Assembly (NCBI GenBank): GCA_965230565.1
Contig: CBDDLH010000007.1
Span: 1 to 64,000, forward strand
Direction: 5' to 3'
Origin: BCD1 sp965230565
GTDB lineage: Bacteria; Bacteroidota; Bacteroidia; Chitinophagales; Saprospiraceae
Length of the DNA: 64,000 nucleotides
In this document: positions 22,958 through 31,558 of the stretch, piece after piece
How positions within the stretch are numbered: the stretch's first letter is position 1
Layout: each line of letters opens with the position of its first letter
Notes under the pieces: model-generated
Told to the model about the DNA's origin: nothing
Seen by the model: the letters and a program-made list of their open reading frames with translations, nothing else
Database searches by the model: none
Translations under genes and position numbers: made by a program

Positions 22958-23173
22958 ATGAAAAAGAATGTTGGAAACATTGACAAAACTGTACGTTTGA
23001 TCGTTGCATTGGCTATTGTCGTGCTATTGTTCATGGAAGTGGTAGCCCTGACTTCCACACTCGGGATAATACTTGCTGCCGTAGCGGTTATTTTCGCTGC
23101 CACAGCATTAATGGGTACCTGTCCGTTATATCTTCCATTCGGTTTGAGTACGGTTAAAGGTAAAAAAGAGTAG
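22958..23173 (+). CDS. DUF2892 (YgaP-like) membrane protein
   Basis: 71 residues with two membrane segments. The N-terminal KNVGNIDKTVRLIVALAIVV and the TALMGTCPLYLPFGLST block are the hallmarks of DUF2892, the domain fused to rhodanese in YgaP and often found beside sulfide or persulfide enzymes. The single Cys in GTCPLY lies in the second hairpin. It is convergent with the sulfide:quinone oxidoreductase gene and shares its bidirectional terminator. Likely a membrane part of sulfur handling; the exact role is unknown. Confidence 0.9.
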   Translation: MKKNVGNIDKTVRLIVALAIVVLLFMEVVALTSTLGIILAAVAVIFAATALMGTCPLYLPFGLSTVKGKKE

Positions 23174-23192
23174 GTTTTTACGCCAAAAAATT

Positions 23193-23228
23193 AAAGGGCG
23201 CTCCGAATGATTCGGAGCGCCCTTTTTT
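23193..23228. terminator. Bidirectional terminator between DUF2892 and sqr
   Basis: 16-bp perfect arms (AAAGGGCGCTCCGAAT / ATTCGGAGCGCCCTTT) with a 1-nt spacer, flanked by T-run on the + side and A-run on the other, so it works for both converging transcripts. Confidence 0.93.
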
Positions 23229-23253
23229 AATTCAAGAACTTAAAACAAAATCA

Positions 23254-24450
23254 TTAAAATTCTCGTCCTTTAAGCATTCCATGCCAGTACATTCTTGGCA
23301 ATCCGTAAGCTTTAAGCGCATACATACTGTAACGCTCTTCAGCCTGATTGAATGGGAATGATTCTTTAGGTTCTCCTGAATAACCGGAAAATTCAGCAAG
23401 GATAAGTTTACCATAACCGGTAACCAAAGGACAGGAAGTATATCCGTTATATTGTGCACCTAATGGTCTGCCTGCAATCATATTCATTATGTTCGCCGTT
23501 GTGGTAGGTGCTTGTTTTCTGATAGCCGCTCCTGTTTTCGAAGTAGGCAAGCTACTGCAATCACCTAATGAAAATACGTTTGAATATTTGTTGTGCTGTG
23601 TAGTGTGCTTATCAACATCCACCCACCCGGATTCAGCAGCCAAAGGACTATTTTTGATAAAATCCGGTGGTCCCTGTGGAGGCGTAACGTGCATCATATC
23701 ATATTTCATGGTGATTTTCTCACCAGTTGCCATTACTTCGAAGTCCGCTTCTTTTTTGTCTGCACGGATCTCGACAAGGTTATGGCCATATTGAGCATCA
23801 ATTCCATAATTATCTACTACTTTGTTTAGAGCAGCAGCATATTTAGGTACGGCAAAGATTCCGCCACCTGCGCTCATGAACTTCACGTCTACATTCGGAC
23901 GAATTCCCTCGCGATCAAAATGGTTACAAGCCAAATACATGATCTTTTGAGGTGCTCCACCGCATTTGATCGGAGTATTGGGCTGTGTAAAGAGAGCTGT
24001 TCCTGACTGGATAGCTTTGATGTTATCCCAGGTACTCTCTACTGTATCATATGAGTAGTTGGAACAAACCCCGGTTCCTGGTTTTCCAACACTTTCTTTC
24101 AGTCCGGGGATTGCATCCCAGTTGATTTGAATCCCTGCTGCAACGACAAGGTAATCATAGGTTACGGAATCTCCACCTGCGAGGGTTACACTGTTTTTAT
24201 CAGGATCAAAAGAGGCTACCTTGTCCTGAATCCAGGTGGCTCCCAATGGGATATAATCTTTTTCGTCCCTCATGGATATTTCCTTCGGGAAAACACCTCC
24301 ACCTACGAGGGTCCAGATAGGTTGGTAATAATGTTTTTCAGAGGGTTCAATAATTGCAACTTCTGGTGCATGTTTTTGATTGAGGAGTTGTGCTGCTACA
24401 GCAAGACCTGCGCTACCTCCTCCAACGACTACAACTTCGTGATGTGCCAT
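23254..24450 (-). CDS. sqr: Sulfide:quinone oxidoreductase
   Basis: FAD enzyme that oxidises sulfide to a persulfide or polysulfide and passes electrons to the quinone pool at the membrane. 398 residues. FAD motif GGGSAGLAVAA (10-20). The two redox Cys of the mitochondrial-SQOR type are both present: Cys163 in IKCGGAPQKIMYL and Cys340 in YTSCPLVTGYGKLILAEF; GDCSSLPTSKTGAA is the second FAD contact. The C-terminal part (YWHGMLKG) carries the amphipathic membrane-contact region. It follows the DUF1641 gene by 42 bp and faces DUF2892. Probably regulated by the nearby Crp/Fnr or ArsR proteins (inferred). Confidence 0.93.
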   Translation of the reverse strand: MAHHEVVVVGGGSAGLAVAAQLLNQKHAPEVAIIEPSEKHYYQPIWTLVGGGVFPKEISMRDEKDYIPLGATWIQDKVASFDPDKNSVTLAGGDSVTYDYLVVAAGIQINWDAIPGLKESVGKPGTGVCSNYSYDTVESTWDNIKAIQSGTALFTQPNTPIKCGGAPQKIMYLACNHFDREGIRPNVDVKFMSAGGGIFAVPKYAAALNKVVDNYGIDAQYGHNLVEIRADKKEADFEVMATGEKITMKYDMMHVTPPQGPPDFIKNSPLAAESGWVDVDKHTTQHNKYSNVFSLGDCSSLPTSKTGAAIRKQAPTTTANIMNMIAGRPLGAQYNGYTSCPLVTGYGKLILAEFSGYSGEPKESFPFNQAEERYSMYALKAYGLPRMYWHGMLKGREF

Positions 24451-24492
24451 GTTTATTTCTTTGTTTTGTCTTTTTAATAATTTGATTTAAAC

Positions 24493-25464
24493 TTACTTGA
24501 GTGGCTTAAAGCCAATATCCCGGTTTTTCATATAGATGCCAAAGGCTTTGGCAAAATCCATTAGGAAACTCAGAGATTTTTGACGATCGGAATCTTTCAT
24601 TGCCTGGTAAAGTCCCCAGGGACCACCAACTTTGGCCGGTGGCATTTCACTGGCTTTGGAAACAGCCATGGTCATTCCAGATAAGAAATCCTTAATAGCG
24701 TCAAGATCCAGACCTTCCTTAACGGCCTTTCTGATTTCCGAGTCAAAAGTATCCATCATCATAGCCATCATACCTGGCAGTTGTTCTGCCATTTCGAGCA
24801 TTGCATAGAATTTCTCTACGGTTTCCGGTGCTGTGATTTTTTCGGAAAGTTCCAAAGCAGCCTGAAGGCGCTTGTCAATGTCAATGCCTTTTTGAACGGC
24901 ATTTTTGTAAGTTTCATCCGCAATATCTGCTACCATACTGACCATACCCGGTGCCTGATTGGCAAAATCGAACAATCCGTTCAATTTTTCCACCATTTCA
25001 GGAGCCGTCAGTTTTTCGGCGAGATCCAGCGCAGTTTGTAACCGTTTGTCGATGTCCACCCCTTTGGCAAATGCGTTACGGTATCCTTCATCCACGATAT
25101 CCGCACCCATACTTACCATTCCGGGGATCTGATCAGCAAACTTAAACAAACCATCAAGCTTTTCTACCATTTCCGGTGCGGTCAGTTTTTCAGCAATTTC
25201 CAAAGCTGCTTTCAGTCGCTGATCAATGTCCACTCCGCGTGCTGCGGCTTTGGAATATCCCTCATCGACAACATCAGCGGCCATGCTCACTAAACCGGGA
25301 CCGCGCGACATAGCCGTCGAAAGGCCATCAACAGCCTTCTCAATCGTTTCTATGCGCTCGAGAATATGGTCTAAAGCTTTTAGGGTTTTTTCCGTAGCCA
25401 GCCTTTGCTCGAGCTGTTGCCCTGCCTCAGAATCCAGCCACGATGATTGTCCATTAGTACCCAT
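24493..25464 (-). CDS. DUF1641-type protein with 58-residue internal repeats
   Basis: 323 residues, all helical and without signal peptide. Residues 55-228 contain three close copies of a 58-residue unit (PGMVSM-x-ADI-x-DE... DID-x-RL-x-x-AL... KLTAPEMVEKL), and a fourth diverged copy runs to about 285. The C-terminus (GGPWGLYQAMKDSDRQKSLSFLMDFAKAFG) matches DUF1641, a domain found beside SQR and formate-dehydrogenase-like genes. Directly upstream of sqr in the same transcript, so it may be a scaffold or membrane-associated partner of SQR. Function is not established. Confidence 0.75.
   Translation of the reverse strand: MGTNGQSSWLDSEAGQQLEQRLATEKTLKALDHILERIETIEKAVDGLSTAMSRGPGLVSMAADVVDEGYSKAAARGVDIDQRLKAALEIAEKLTAPEMVEKLDGLFKFADQIPGMVSMGADIVDEGYRNAFAKGVDIDKRLQTALDLAEKLTAPEMVEKLNGLFDFANQAPGMVSMVADIADETYKNAVQKGIDIDKRLQAALELSEKITAPETVEKFYAMLEMAEQLPGMMAMMMDTFDSEIRKAVKEGLDLDAIKDFLSGMTMAVSKASEMPPAKVGGPWGLYQAMKDSDRQKSLSFLMDFAKAFGIYMKNRDIGFKPLK
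24781..25302 (-). repeat. Three 174-bp coding repeats in the DUF1641-type gene
   Basis: In-frame tandem repeats of 58 codons (residues 55-112, 113-170, 171-228). Copies 1 and 2 share long runs at protein level (AEKLTAPEMVEKL in both), while copy 3 has drifted (SEKITAPETVEKF). Copy number could vary between strains. Confidence 0.8.
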
Positions 25465-25651
25465 GTGCTAAAGTTTGATTAGAAATTAAGTTTCAAAAAA
25501 AGAGGAAAATTGGTCTCCTATCCTATTAATAGTCAATAAAAATGAAGGAAACCGGAAATTCAAAATAATAATTAAATTTAAGCAGGTACAAACATATGAA
25601 ATAATATTCATTAATTCATGGATTTTTCAGATTTTTATTTCCTCCAGAATA

Positions 25652-27094
25652 TCAGCCTGCCAGAGCTACCTCTTCTAACCACACTTTATTTGCGCAGGGT
25701 TTAAGCTGTAAAACTTTTTTCCACAAGGCTTTTAAAACCTGGTCCGATTTTCCCTTTGCGCCAAAATCCGAATTTAATTTGGCTTTATAGATCCAAATAG
25801 CTGCTTTAATAAAATTAAGATTTGATTCTTTTTGATATCCCGAAAATTGTTTGTTACGCTTAAGGAATTGCCTGAATGCTTCCGCAAGAGAAAATAGTGC
25901 TTCCGTTTCTCCAATTTCAAAATATATTTTTAGTTGGATGATCTTCGCCGCTGCATGGTAAAAAGGATCCGTAAATTCTACTTCGTGTAATAAATCCAGC
26001 GTTTTATCATAATCCTTTTTGGCAAAATACAAGGCCGTTAGATTGTAAGTATAAACATTGAATTGTTCCTCAGGAATTAAATGTGTTTTGTATTCATGAA
26101 TAAACCGGTCCGTCCAGTCAAATTCCTGTAACCTAATGGCTGAGGTAATGATATTGGTATAATCCCATTGAGATAAAAATCCATTATTGATCAACAAATC
26201 TCTTTCCAGCAATGCCTTGTATAGGGTAAAAATTTCTTCATAAAAGGACGACCGACCGGAATTGATCTTCCTGACACAATAATTCAAGGCATAGCTGTAA
26301 ACAGTATTCAATTCATTCGGAGGAAAGATATGGCTTTTTTCTTCAAGGTATTTCCTTAGTTTAAAATAATGAACTTCTTCTTGTTCAGTCAACATCTCCA
26401 GGGTCAGAAAGTATAATTGAATGGCAGGGATATTTTCGTATTGCTGCTTTTCTTTTTTGTATCGCTCCAATAATTCAGGAAGAAAATGAGGCTGGTATCC
26501 CGCATTGATGACCATATTCCTGCTTTGCATATCACAAGCTATCCTGAGCTTATTCGCAAAATAATAAAGATCCAAGCTGTCATTTTGAGACTGGAGGCCT
26601 TTACTCATGGACCTCTTGTCTCCACTTAAGGAGAATTGATCCATGATTTCATGGAACTTGTACTGTTGGTGAAAACTGGAATAATTGGAATATAGGCTGT
26701 TTTCAAGTAATTGTTGATAACGTCTTGTAATTGCGTTAAAACCATGGTAATGTTCTCGCTTAATAAGCGATTTAGCCAAAAGGTTTTGTTTTATTAAAGG
26801 ATCACTCAGATACTCCTGGAAGGCCAGGAAATCCTGCAATAATTTAAAAAGGTCTGAAATAATATTATTTAGCTTCAACTCACGGTAATCTCCTCCGTCG
26901 AATAACTTTTTATAAACCAGCTTTTTAGAAAGATCGACTTTTGATGGTCGGGAACAGTGATTGAGTAGGATATCACAGAGTTTTTTTACTTTTTTGTTTT
27001 TGTTGATGAACGCAGCATGAACATACTCACTGAATTTTTGCCGTTCCCGTTCATTTAAGGCAATTAACGTTATATAGAGTTTGGACTTTATCAT
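25652..27094 (-). CDS. Helical protein of unknown function
   Basis: 480 residues, rich in Tyr, Phe, Lys and Leu and predicted all-helical with TPR-like periodicity in the C-terminal half (YTYNLTALYFAKKDYDKTLDLLHEV). No signal peptide or membrane segment. The N-terminal pattern (ITLIALNERERQKFSEYVHAAFINKNKKV) looks like that of a family recurring in Saprospiraceae-type genomes, but no named domain or catalytic motif was identified. It is divergent from the secreted cohesin-type gene across a 217-bp region with an inverted repeat, so a regulatory link is possible but unproven. Confidence 0.7.
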   Translation of the reverse strand: MIKSKLYITLIALNERERQKFSEYVHAAFINKNKKVKKLCDILLNHCSRPSKVDLSKKLVYKKLFDGGDYRELKLNNIISDLFKLLQDFLAFQEYLSDPLIKQNLLAKSLIKREHYHGFNAITRRYQQLLENSLYSNYSSFHQQYKFHEIMDQFSLSGDKRSMSKGLQSQNDSLDLYYFANKLRIACDMQSRNMVINAGYQPHFLPELLERYKKEKQQYENIPAIQLYFLTLEMLTEQEEVHYFKLRKYLEEKSHIFPPNELNTVYSYALNYCVRKINSGRSSFYEEIFTLYKALLERDLLINNGFLSQWDYTNIITSAIRLQEFDWTDRFIHEYKTHLIPEEQFNVYTYNLTALYFAKKDYDKTLDLLHEVEFTDPFYHAAAKIIQLKIYFEIGETEALFSLAEAFRQFLKRNKQFSGYQKESNLNFIKAAIWIYKAKLNSDFGAKGKSDQVLKALWKKVLQLKPCANKVWLEEVALAG

Positions 27095-27180
27095 TTATCA
27101 ATCTATAGAAAAATTAATATTTTATTGATTTACAATTAATTACAAATTAATTATCCCTAAAAATATCTATATTATTCAAA

Positions 27181-27219
27181 AAATGTACTTTTTTGATGTG
27201 TTTTCTACAAGTACATTTG
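27181..27219. promoter_or_regulatory. Promoter and 10-bp inverted repeat before the cohesin-type gene
   Basis: AAATGTACTT (27181-27190) and AAGTACATTT (27209-27218) are perfect inverted arms 18 nt apart. The right arm overlaps a TACATTTG -7 box (27212-27219), with TTTG at 27192-27195 about 16 nt upstream. A second possible -7 box, TATTTTTG, is at 27253-27260. Confidence 0.5.
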
Positions 27220-27311
27220 TATCAGAAAGTTATTTTTCCATTAACTAAAAGGTATTTTTGGATATTCCGGATAGATCTGAAAACTCCTAAAGCCTTTAAA
27301 ACTTACTAAAA

Positions 27312-30300
27312 ATGCAAAAAAGTACCCTGGATTATTTTTTCGGAGTCCTCTTTCTGGTATTGCTGACTGCGATTCCAAAAAGTTACGGACAAACATTTAC
27401 AGCTTCGGATGCAGGCATAAACTCCGGCAATGAAGTTTGCATTGATGTTTCAGTAGCTGACTTTGAAAATGTCATTGCTATGCAGTTCAGCATCAACTAC
27501 GATGCCAGCCTGTTGACCTTTTCGGGTTTATCAAACCTTTCAGCTCTCGAGTTGAGCACTGCAAATTTTGGAGACATTTCAGACCAAAACGCAATAACCT
27601 TCTCCTGGATAGAACCTACCTTGACGGGAGTAAACCTAACCGACGGAGACATTATTTTCTCCTTGTGTTTTTCAGCCAATAGTACCGAAAACACAACCAC
27701 ACCCATTAGTTTCTCCGGCAATCCGACTGCTATAGAAGTACTCGACAGTGACGACCAGTTACTCTCCCCTTCCTTTAATGACGGCTCCATCACCATTTCT
27801 TCAGTCAATGGATCATTGGAAATAGTCAGCACTTCCATTACCCCTGAACTTTGCGATGGAAATAACGGTGGCATTTCAATCAACGTTGCAGGAGGAACAC
27901 TACCGGTGGCATTTGAATGGCAAGGCCCAGATGGTTTTAGCTCCAACTCCGAATCTCTGAATAACCTGGCAGCAGGAAATTACCAACTCACCGTAACGGA
28001 CGCTGATGGCAGTATTCTCGAAACAGATTTTACCGTTCCTGATCAGGACCTGGAAATCACCAATGCCTCTGTTGACCCCATAGGTTGTGATATGTCCGGT
28101 GGAAGTATTGATATCACTACCAATGGAATTGATCCGGTATATATCTGGAGCAACGGAATGAGTTCTGAGGACATAGAGGTAGGCACACCCGGTATTTACT
28201 CTGTGACCATTACAGAAGGCAACTGCAGCATTTCGGAAAGTTTCGAAATATTGATGGAAGACGGATTGGCTGCATATGCCTATGATTGCACCTATTTTAA
28301 CCCTGACCTTACCGAAGCGGAACTTCATGTTGTACTGTGGTGTGGCGGAACGGCCCCACATACTTTCACCTGGAGCAACGGCACCGTTGAAACTACCAGT
28401 GAAAATCACAGTTCCATAACTATTACTAATCCCGGAGATGAACTCTACAGCGTTACCATTACAGATGATTTCGGATTTGAACTCATCCTGGATCAAATGG
28501 AGGTAAATTGTGTGTTCGCCCCTCAGATCTCTGCCGTGGTAACTGATGTTAATTGTATTGAAGGCACCCTTGGGAATATTGACATCACCGTCGACGGTGG
28601 AAGTGAAAATTTCGAATTTCTCTGGAGCAATGGCGCTACTTCTGAAGATATTGGTGAATTAGCTTCCGGGAATTACAGTGTAACCGTCACAGACCTTGAA
28701 ACAGGAGAAAGCACTTCAGATTCATATTTCGTGGGAGGTAATTTAAACCTCGCTTATGCTTATGAATGTCAATACCCTATTTCAGCCACTACCACGGTTA
28801 TTGCATGGAGTGGAATTGCCCCTGTTACATATGAATGGAGCAATGGATTTACAGAAACGGTCAATAACCCTGATCAGGGCAACCTCAGTAGTCTAACCGT
28901 ACCATTTTCTAATGATCCCATTGCTTTTACCGTTACGGTTACGGATGCTACCGGCTGTTCTGAAACTATTGAAACCATTGCTGATTGCGAAACTCCGGAT
29001 GGTGATCTTGTTTTAGCCATTTCCCCTGAACAATCTCAGGTCCAGCCCGGAGAGGAGGTCTGTCTGGATGTGGTTGCAGGTAATTTCGAAGACATCATTG
29101 CCATGCAATTTACATTAGAATGGGATGAATCACTGCTGAACTATAACGAGGTCACCAATTTGAATTTACCGGATTTATATGAAACCAGTTTCGGGAACCC
29201 TTTTCCGAATAACCTGACCGTCAGCTGGGTGGATTTTTCCCTATTGGGACAAACAGTCGATGAAACTACGCCACTATTTACAGTGTGTTTTACGGCTCTT
29301 GCCGAAGGTTCGGCAACGATCGGCATCACAGATTCACCAACTGATATTGAAGTGATCAACAATATGGATGAGGAAGTAAGTGTTGCTACCAGCGGCGGAC
29401 TCGTCAATATCGGAGAGCAAACTTCCGGGGACGGTTCCGTTTACGTTACCACTGCCTTCGCGACTCCGGGAGAAGAAGTTTGTGTTGAAATAAGAGCAGT
29501 CGATCTTTTGGGACTTTCCGGTATGCAGTTCAGTGTCAACTGGGATCCGGGAGCTCTTGGGTACCTGGATGCTGAGATGTTTGATTTCTGGGCACCGGAC
29601 ATCTCTACCTTTAACGGCATACAGGCCTCTCAGGCAGATCAGGGATTACTGCGGTTTTATTACATCTCCGACAATTTGGAAGAGGGATTAAATCTGGCAG
29701 AAGATACTCCGCTGTTTGAAATATGTTTTGAGGTACTTGCCAATGAAGGGACTGCTTCAGTTGATATTACCGACAACCCCATTCCTGTAGAATTCATCAA
29801 CCTGGATGCCCTTTTAATGGATGTAGGCGTTTCCGGCGGTGAAGTCATCATTCTTGACGGAATGTGGCCAGGTGATACGGACATTAATGGCATTGTAAAC
29901 CAATACGATTTGCTCAATTTGGGTATTGCCTATGGTGCCGAAGGAGTAGCGAGGATTGAAAGTACGGACTGGACACCATTTTATGTCCAGGACTGGACAG
30001 AAAGCACTCCGGCTTCAGGGATCAACTTTAAACATATGGATACGGATGGGAATGGTACCATCAACGCCCAGGATACTCTAGCCATTGCACTTAACTGGGG
30101 ACTTACCAATGATAATTGGGATGAAGACGGGTTTATTCCAGATACGGAGATTAGTTTCACCCAGGAGGCTCCGTTTTTTATTGAAAGCGATACCGTCACT
30201 ACTGATCAAATTGCCAGTTTTGATATTGTCCTTGGAGATGAAATAAACCAGGCTGCAAACATTTACGGCCTAGCATTCACCATAACATTTAACCCGGAGG

Positions 30301-30863
30301 TTACCGTGCCGGGAAGTGCCCAGGTCCTGTTTGACAATTCCTGGCTTGGCATCCCAGGGCAAAATTTGTTGTCCATCTACAAGGAAGATTATGAAGCCGG
30401 CGAACTGCATGTTGGAGTTACCAGGACGGATGGTTTAAATATTTCCGGTCATGGAGATATCGGAGTCATGCAAATAACGATCAAGGATGTGATTTTCAGA
30501 GGAGACCTTACGGAGATGCAACTAGGCATTGAAAATGTTCGAATCATCGATGTTACAGAGCAGGATATCCTGGTGACTCCCATCGAAACTACCGCCTACA
30601 TTGATGTTACGACCAATACTTTCAACCCGGATATTCAAAGCAAAATTAAGGTCTACCCTTCTCCGGCAACTGATAAAATATTCATCAGTGCGGAAAACAT
30701 TGAAGTTTCCGATATCGAGTTATATAATGCTCAGGGAAGCATGATACGAAAAACTAATCAAGCTCTTACTGAATTAAAAGTTGATGTGTTGTCACCAGGT
30801 AGTTATTACCTTAAAATCCTGACTGATCAGGGTATTGTAATCAAACACATTTCAAAAATATAG
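27312..30863 (+). CDS. Secreted multi-cohesin/SprB-like/dockerin-like protein with type A T9SS sorting domain
   Basis: 1183 residues. Signal peptide 1-26 (ends PKSYGQ). Cohesin-like domains at about 28-160, 565-700 and 707-845, each with VCI/VCL/VCV-x-V near the start and AMQF or GMQFSVN-W/Y followed by DxSLL-type strands. Between the first two are SprB-like beta repeats (GGTLPVAFEWQGPDG, NYQLTVTDADG). A dockerin-like pair of calcium loops follows (GDTDINGIVNQYD near 854; DTDGNGTINAQD near 910). The last 73 residues (KVYPSPATDK ... GSYYLKILTDQG) are a type A sorting domain for type IX export and surface attachment. Both partners of a cohesin-dockerin pair thus occur in one protein. Its ligand is unknown; no enzyme domain is present. 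Confidence 0.85.
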   Translation: MQKSTLDYFFGVLFLVLLTAIPKSYGQTFTASDAGINSGNEVCIDVSVADFENVIAMQFSINYDASLLTFSGLSNLSALELSTANFGDISDQNAITFSWIEPTLTGVNLTDGDIIFSLCFSANSTENTTTPISFSGNPTAIEVLDSDDQLLSPSFNDGSITISSVNGSLEIVSTSITPELCDGNNGGISINVAGGTLPVAFEWQGPDGFSSNSESLNNLAAGNYQLTVTDADGSILETDFTVPDQDLEITNASVDPIGCDMSGGSIDITTNGIDPVYIWSNGMSSEDIEVGTPGIYSVTITEGNCSISESFEILMEDGLAAYAYDCTYFNPDLTEAELHVVLWCGGTAPHTFTWSNGTVETTSENHSSITITNPGDELYSVTITDDFGFELILDQMEVNCVFAPQISAVVTDVNCIEGTLGNIDITVDGGSENFEFLWSNGATSEDIGELASGNYSVTVTDLETGESTSDSYFVGGNLNLAYAYECQYPISATTTVIAWSGIAPVTYEWSNGFTETVNNPDQGNLSSLTVPFSNDPIAFTVTVTDATGCSETIETIADCETPDGDLVLAISPEQSQVQPGEEVCLDVVAGNFEDIIAMQFTLEWDESLLNYNEVTNLNLPDLYETSFGNPFPNNLTVSWVDFSLLGQTVDETTPLFTVCFTALAEGSATIGITDSPTDIEVINNMDEEVSVATSGGLVNIGEQTSGDGSVYVTTAFATPGEEVCVEIRAVDLLGLSGMQFSVNWDPGALGYLDAEMFDFWAPDISTFNGIQASQADQGLLRFYYISDNLEEGLNLAEDTPLFEICFEVLANEGTASVDITDNPIPVEFINLDALLMDVGVSGGEVIILDGMWPGDTDINGIVNQYDLLNLGIAYGAEGVARIESTDWTPFYVQDWTESTPASGINFKHMDTDGNGTINAQDTLAIALNWGLTNDNWDEDGFIPDTEISFTQEAPFFIESDTVTTDQIASFDIVLGDEINQAANIYGLAFTITFNPEVTVPGSAQVLFDNSWLGIPGQNLLSIYKEDYEAGELHVGVTRTDGLNISGHGDIGVMQITIKDVIFRGDLTEMQLGIENVRIIDVTEQDILVTPIETTAYIDVTTNTFNPDIQSKIKVYPSPATDKIFISAENIEVSDIELYNAQGSMIRKTNQALTELKVDVLSPGSYYLKILTDQGIVIKHISKI

Positions 30864-30888
30864 TCCCATAAACGCGAATCTCTCACAA

Positions 30889-30909
30889 GGGCCTCTTTTA
30901 TAGAGGCCC
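30889..30909. other. Stem-loop between the two secreted-protein genes
   Basis: GGGCCTCT / AGAGGCCC arms with a 5-nt loop, without a T-run on either side. It probably marks a processing or attenuation point between 27312-30863 and 30926-31498 rather than a full terminator. Confidence 0.5.
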
Positions 30910-30925
30910 AACAAAAAAATTAATC

Positions 30926-31498
30926 ATGAAAAATATATTTGCAACACTTGTTTTGACTGTTTTTTCAACCCTCCTTTTTTCCCAAACTGCCACACTTTCC
31001 GGCAGTATTACTGATCCCTATGGGGATAATATTGACGTCACCACCATAACCCTTCTGGACAGCGGCGATAATATTGTTGCAGTTACATCCGGTTGGGATT
31101 TCAATTTCACGGGTTTGACTCAAAGCGAAACCTACAGGCTAACCTTCGAAAAAAACGAATCTCCACTGAATGGACTGTCCACATTTGATATGGTATTGAT
31201 AGTCAAGCACATTTTAGGGGTTCAGCCATTGTCATCAACATTGCTTTTGTATGCAGCAGATGTAAATAATTCCACCACCATTACCGTTTATGATTTAGTT
31301 CTATTAAGAAGACTCATTCTTGCTATTGATTCAGAATTGCCGGTCCCTTCCTGGCAATTCCTGCCGGCAAGTGTCAACACTTTCCCGGGAACTACCACAT
31401 TTAATGAGATTGAGGTCAACATGAATGTTCAAAACATCACAGTTGATGTAAAAGGATTTAAAATGGGTGATGTTAACGGATCGGCAATACCTGATTAA
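30926..31498 (+). CDS. Secreted protein with dockerin-like domain
   Basis: 190 residues. Signal peptide 1-20 (ends TLLFSQ). Residues about 22-75 form a small carboxypeptidase-regulatory-like beta sandwich (LSGSITDPYGDNI). Residues about 80-135 form a dockerin-like repeat pair: GLSTFDMVLIVKHILGVQPL, then AADVNNSTTITVYDLVLLRRLIL, with a further short loop MGDVNGS at the C-terminus. No type IX sorting domain is seen, so it may be held through cohesin-dockerin contact with the protein encoded just upstream. That pairing is inferred from adjacency. It is followed by a strong bidirectional terminator. Confidence 0.8.
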   Translation: MKNIFATLVLTVFSTLLFSQTATLSGSITDPYGDNIDVTTITLLDSGDNIVAVTSGWDFNFTGLTQSETYRLTFEKNESPLNGLSTFDMVLIVKHILGVQPLSSTLLLYAADVNNSTTITVYDLVLLRRLILAIDSELPVPSWQFLPASVNTFPGTTTFNEIEVNMNVQNITVDVKGFKMGDVNGSAIPD

Positions 31499-31519
31499 CA
31501 ACTGATTGTTAAAGGATTT

Positions 31520-31558
31520 AAAAAGCCTTCAGATGTTGGACATCTGAAGGCTTTTTTT
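31520..31558. terminator. Bidirectional terminator between the dockerin-like gene and lptD
   Basis: 17-bp arms (AAAAAGCCTTCAGATGT / ACATCTGAAGGCTTTTT), loop TGG, with T7 on the + side and A-run on the other. The lptD stop codon overlaps its edge. Confidence 0.93.

Noticed and set aside
24781..25302. Regular 174-bp repeats that might be taken for a CRISPR or minisatellite array
   Set aside because: They are in-frame coding repeats with protein-level conservation and no unique spacers of CRISPR size.
27900..28496. 198-codon frame opposite the cohesin-type gene
   Set aside because: Antisense to beta-repeat coding sequence, no start signals and no family features.
27312..31498. A true cellulosome cluster
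   Set aside because: No glycoside hydrolase carries a dockerin here, and the dockerin-like and cohesin-like modules are common in other Bacteroidota surface proteins.
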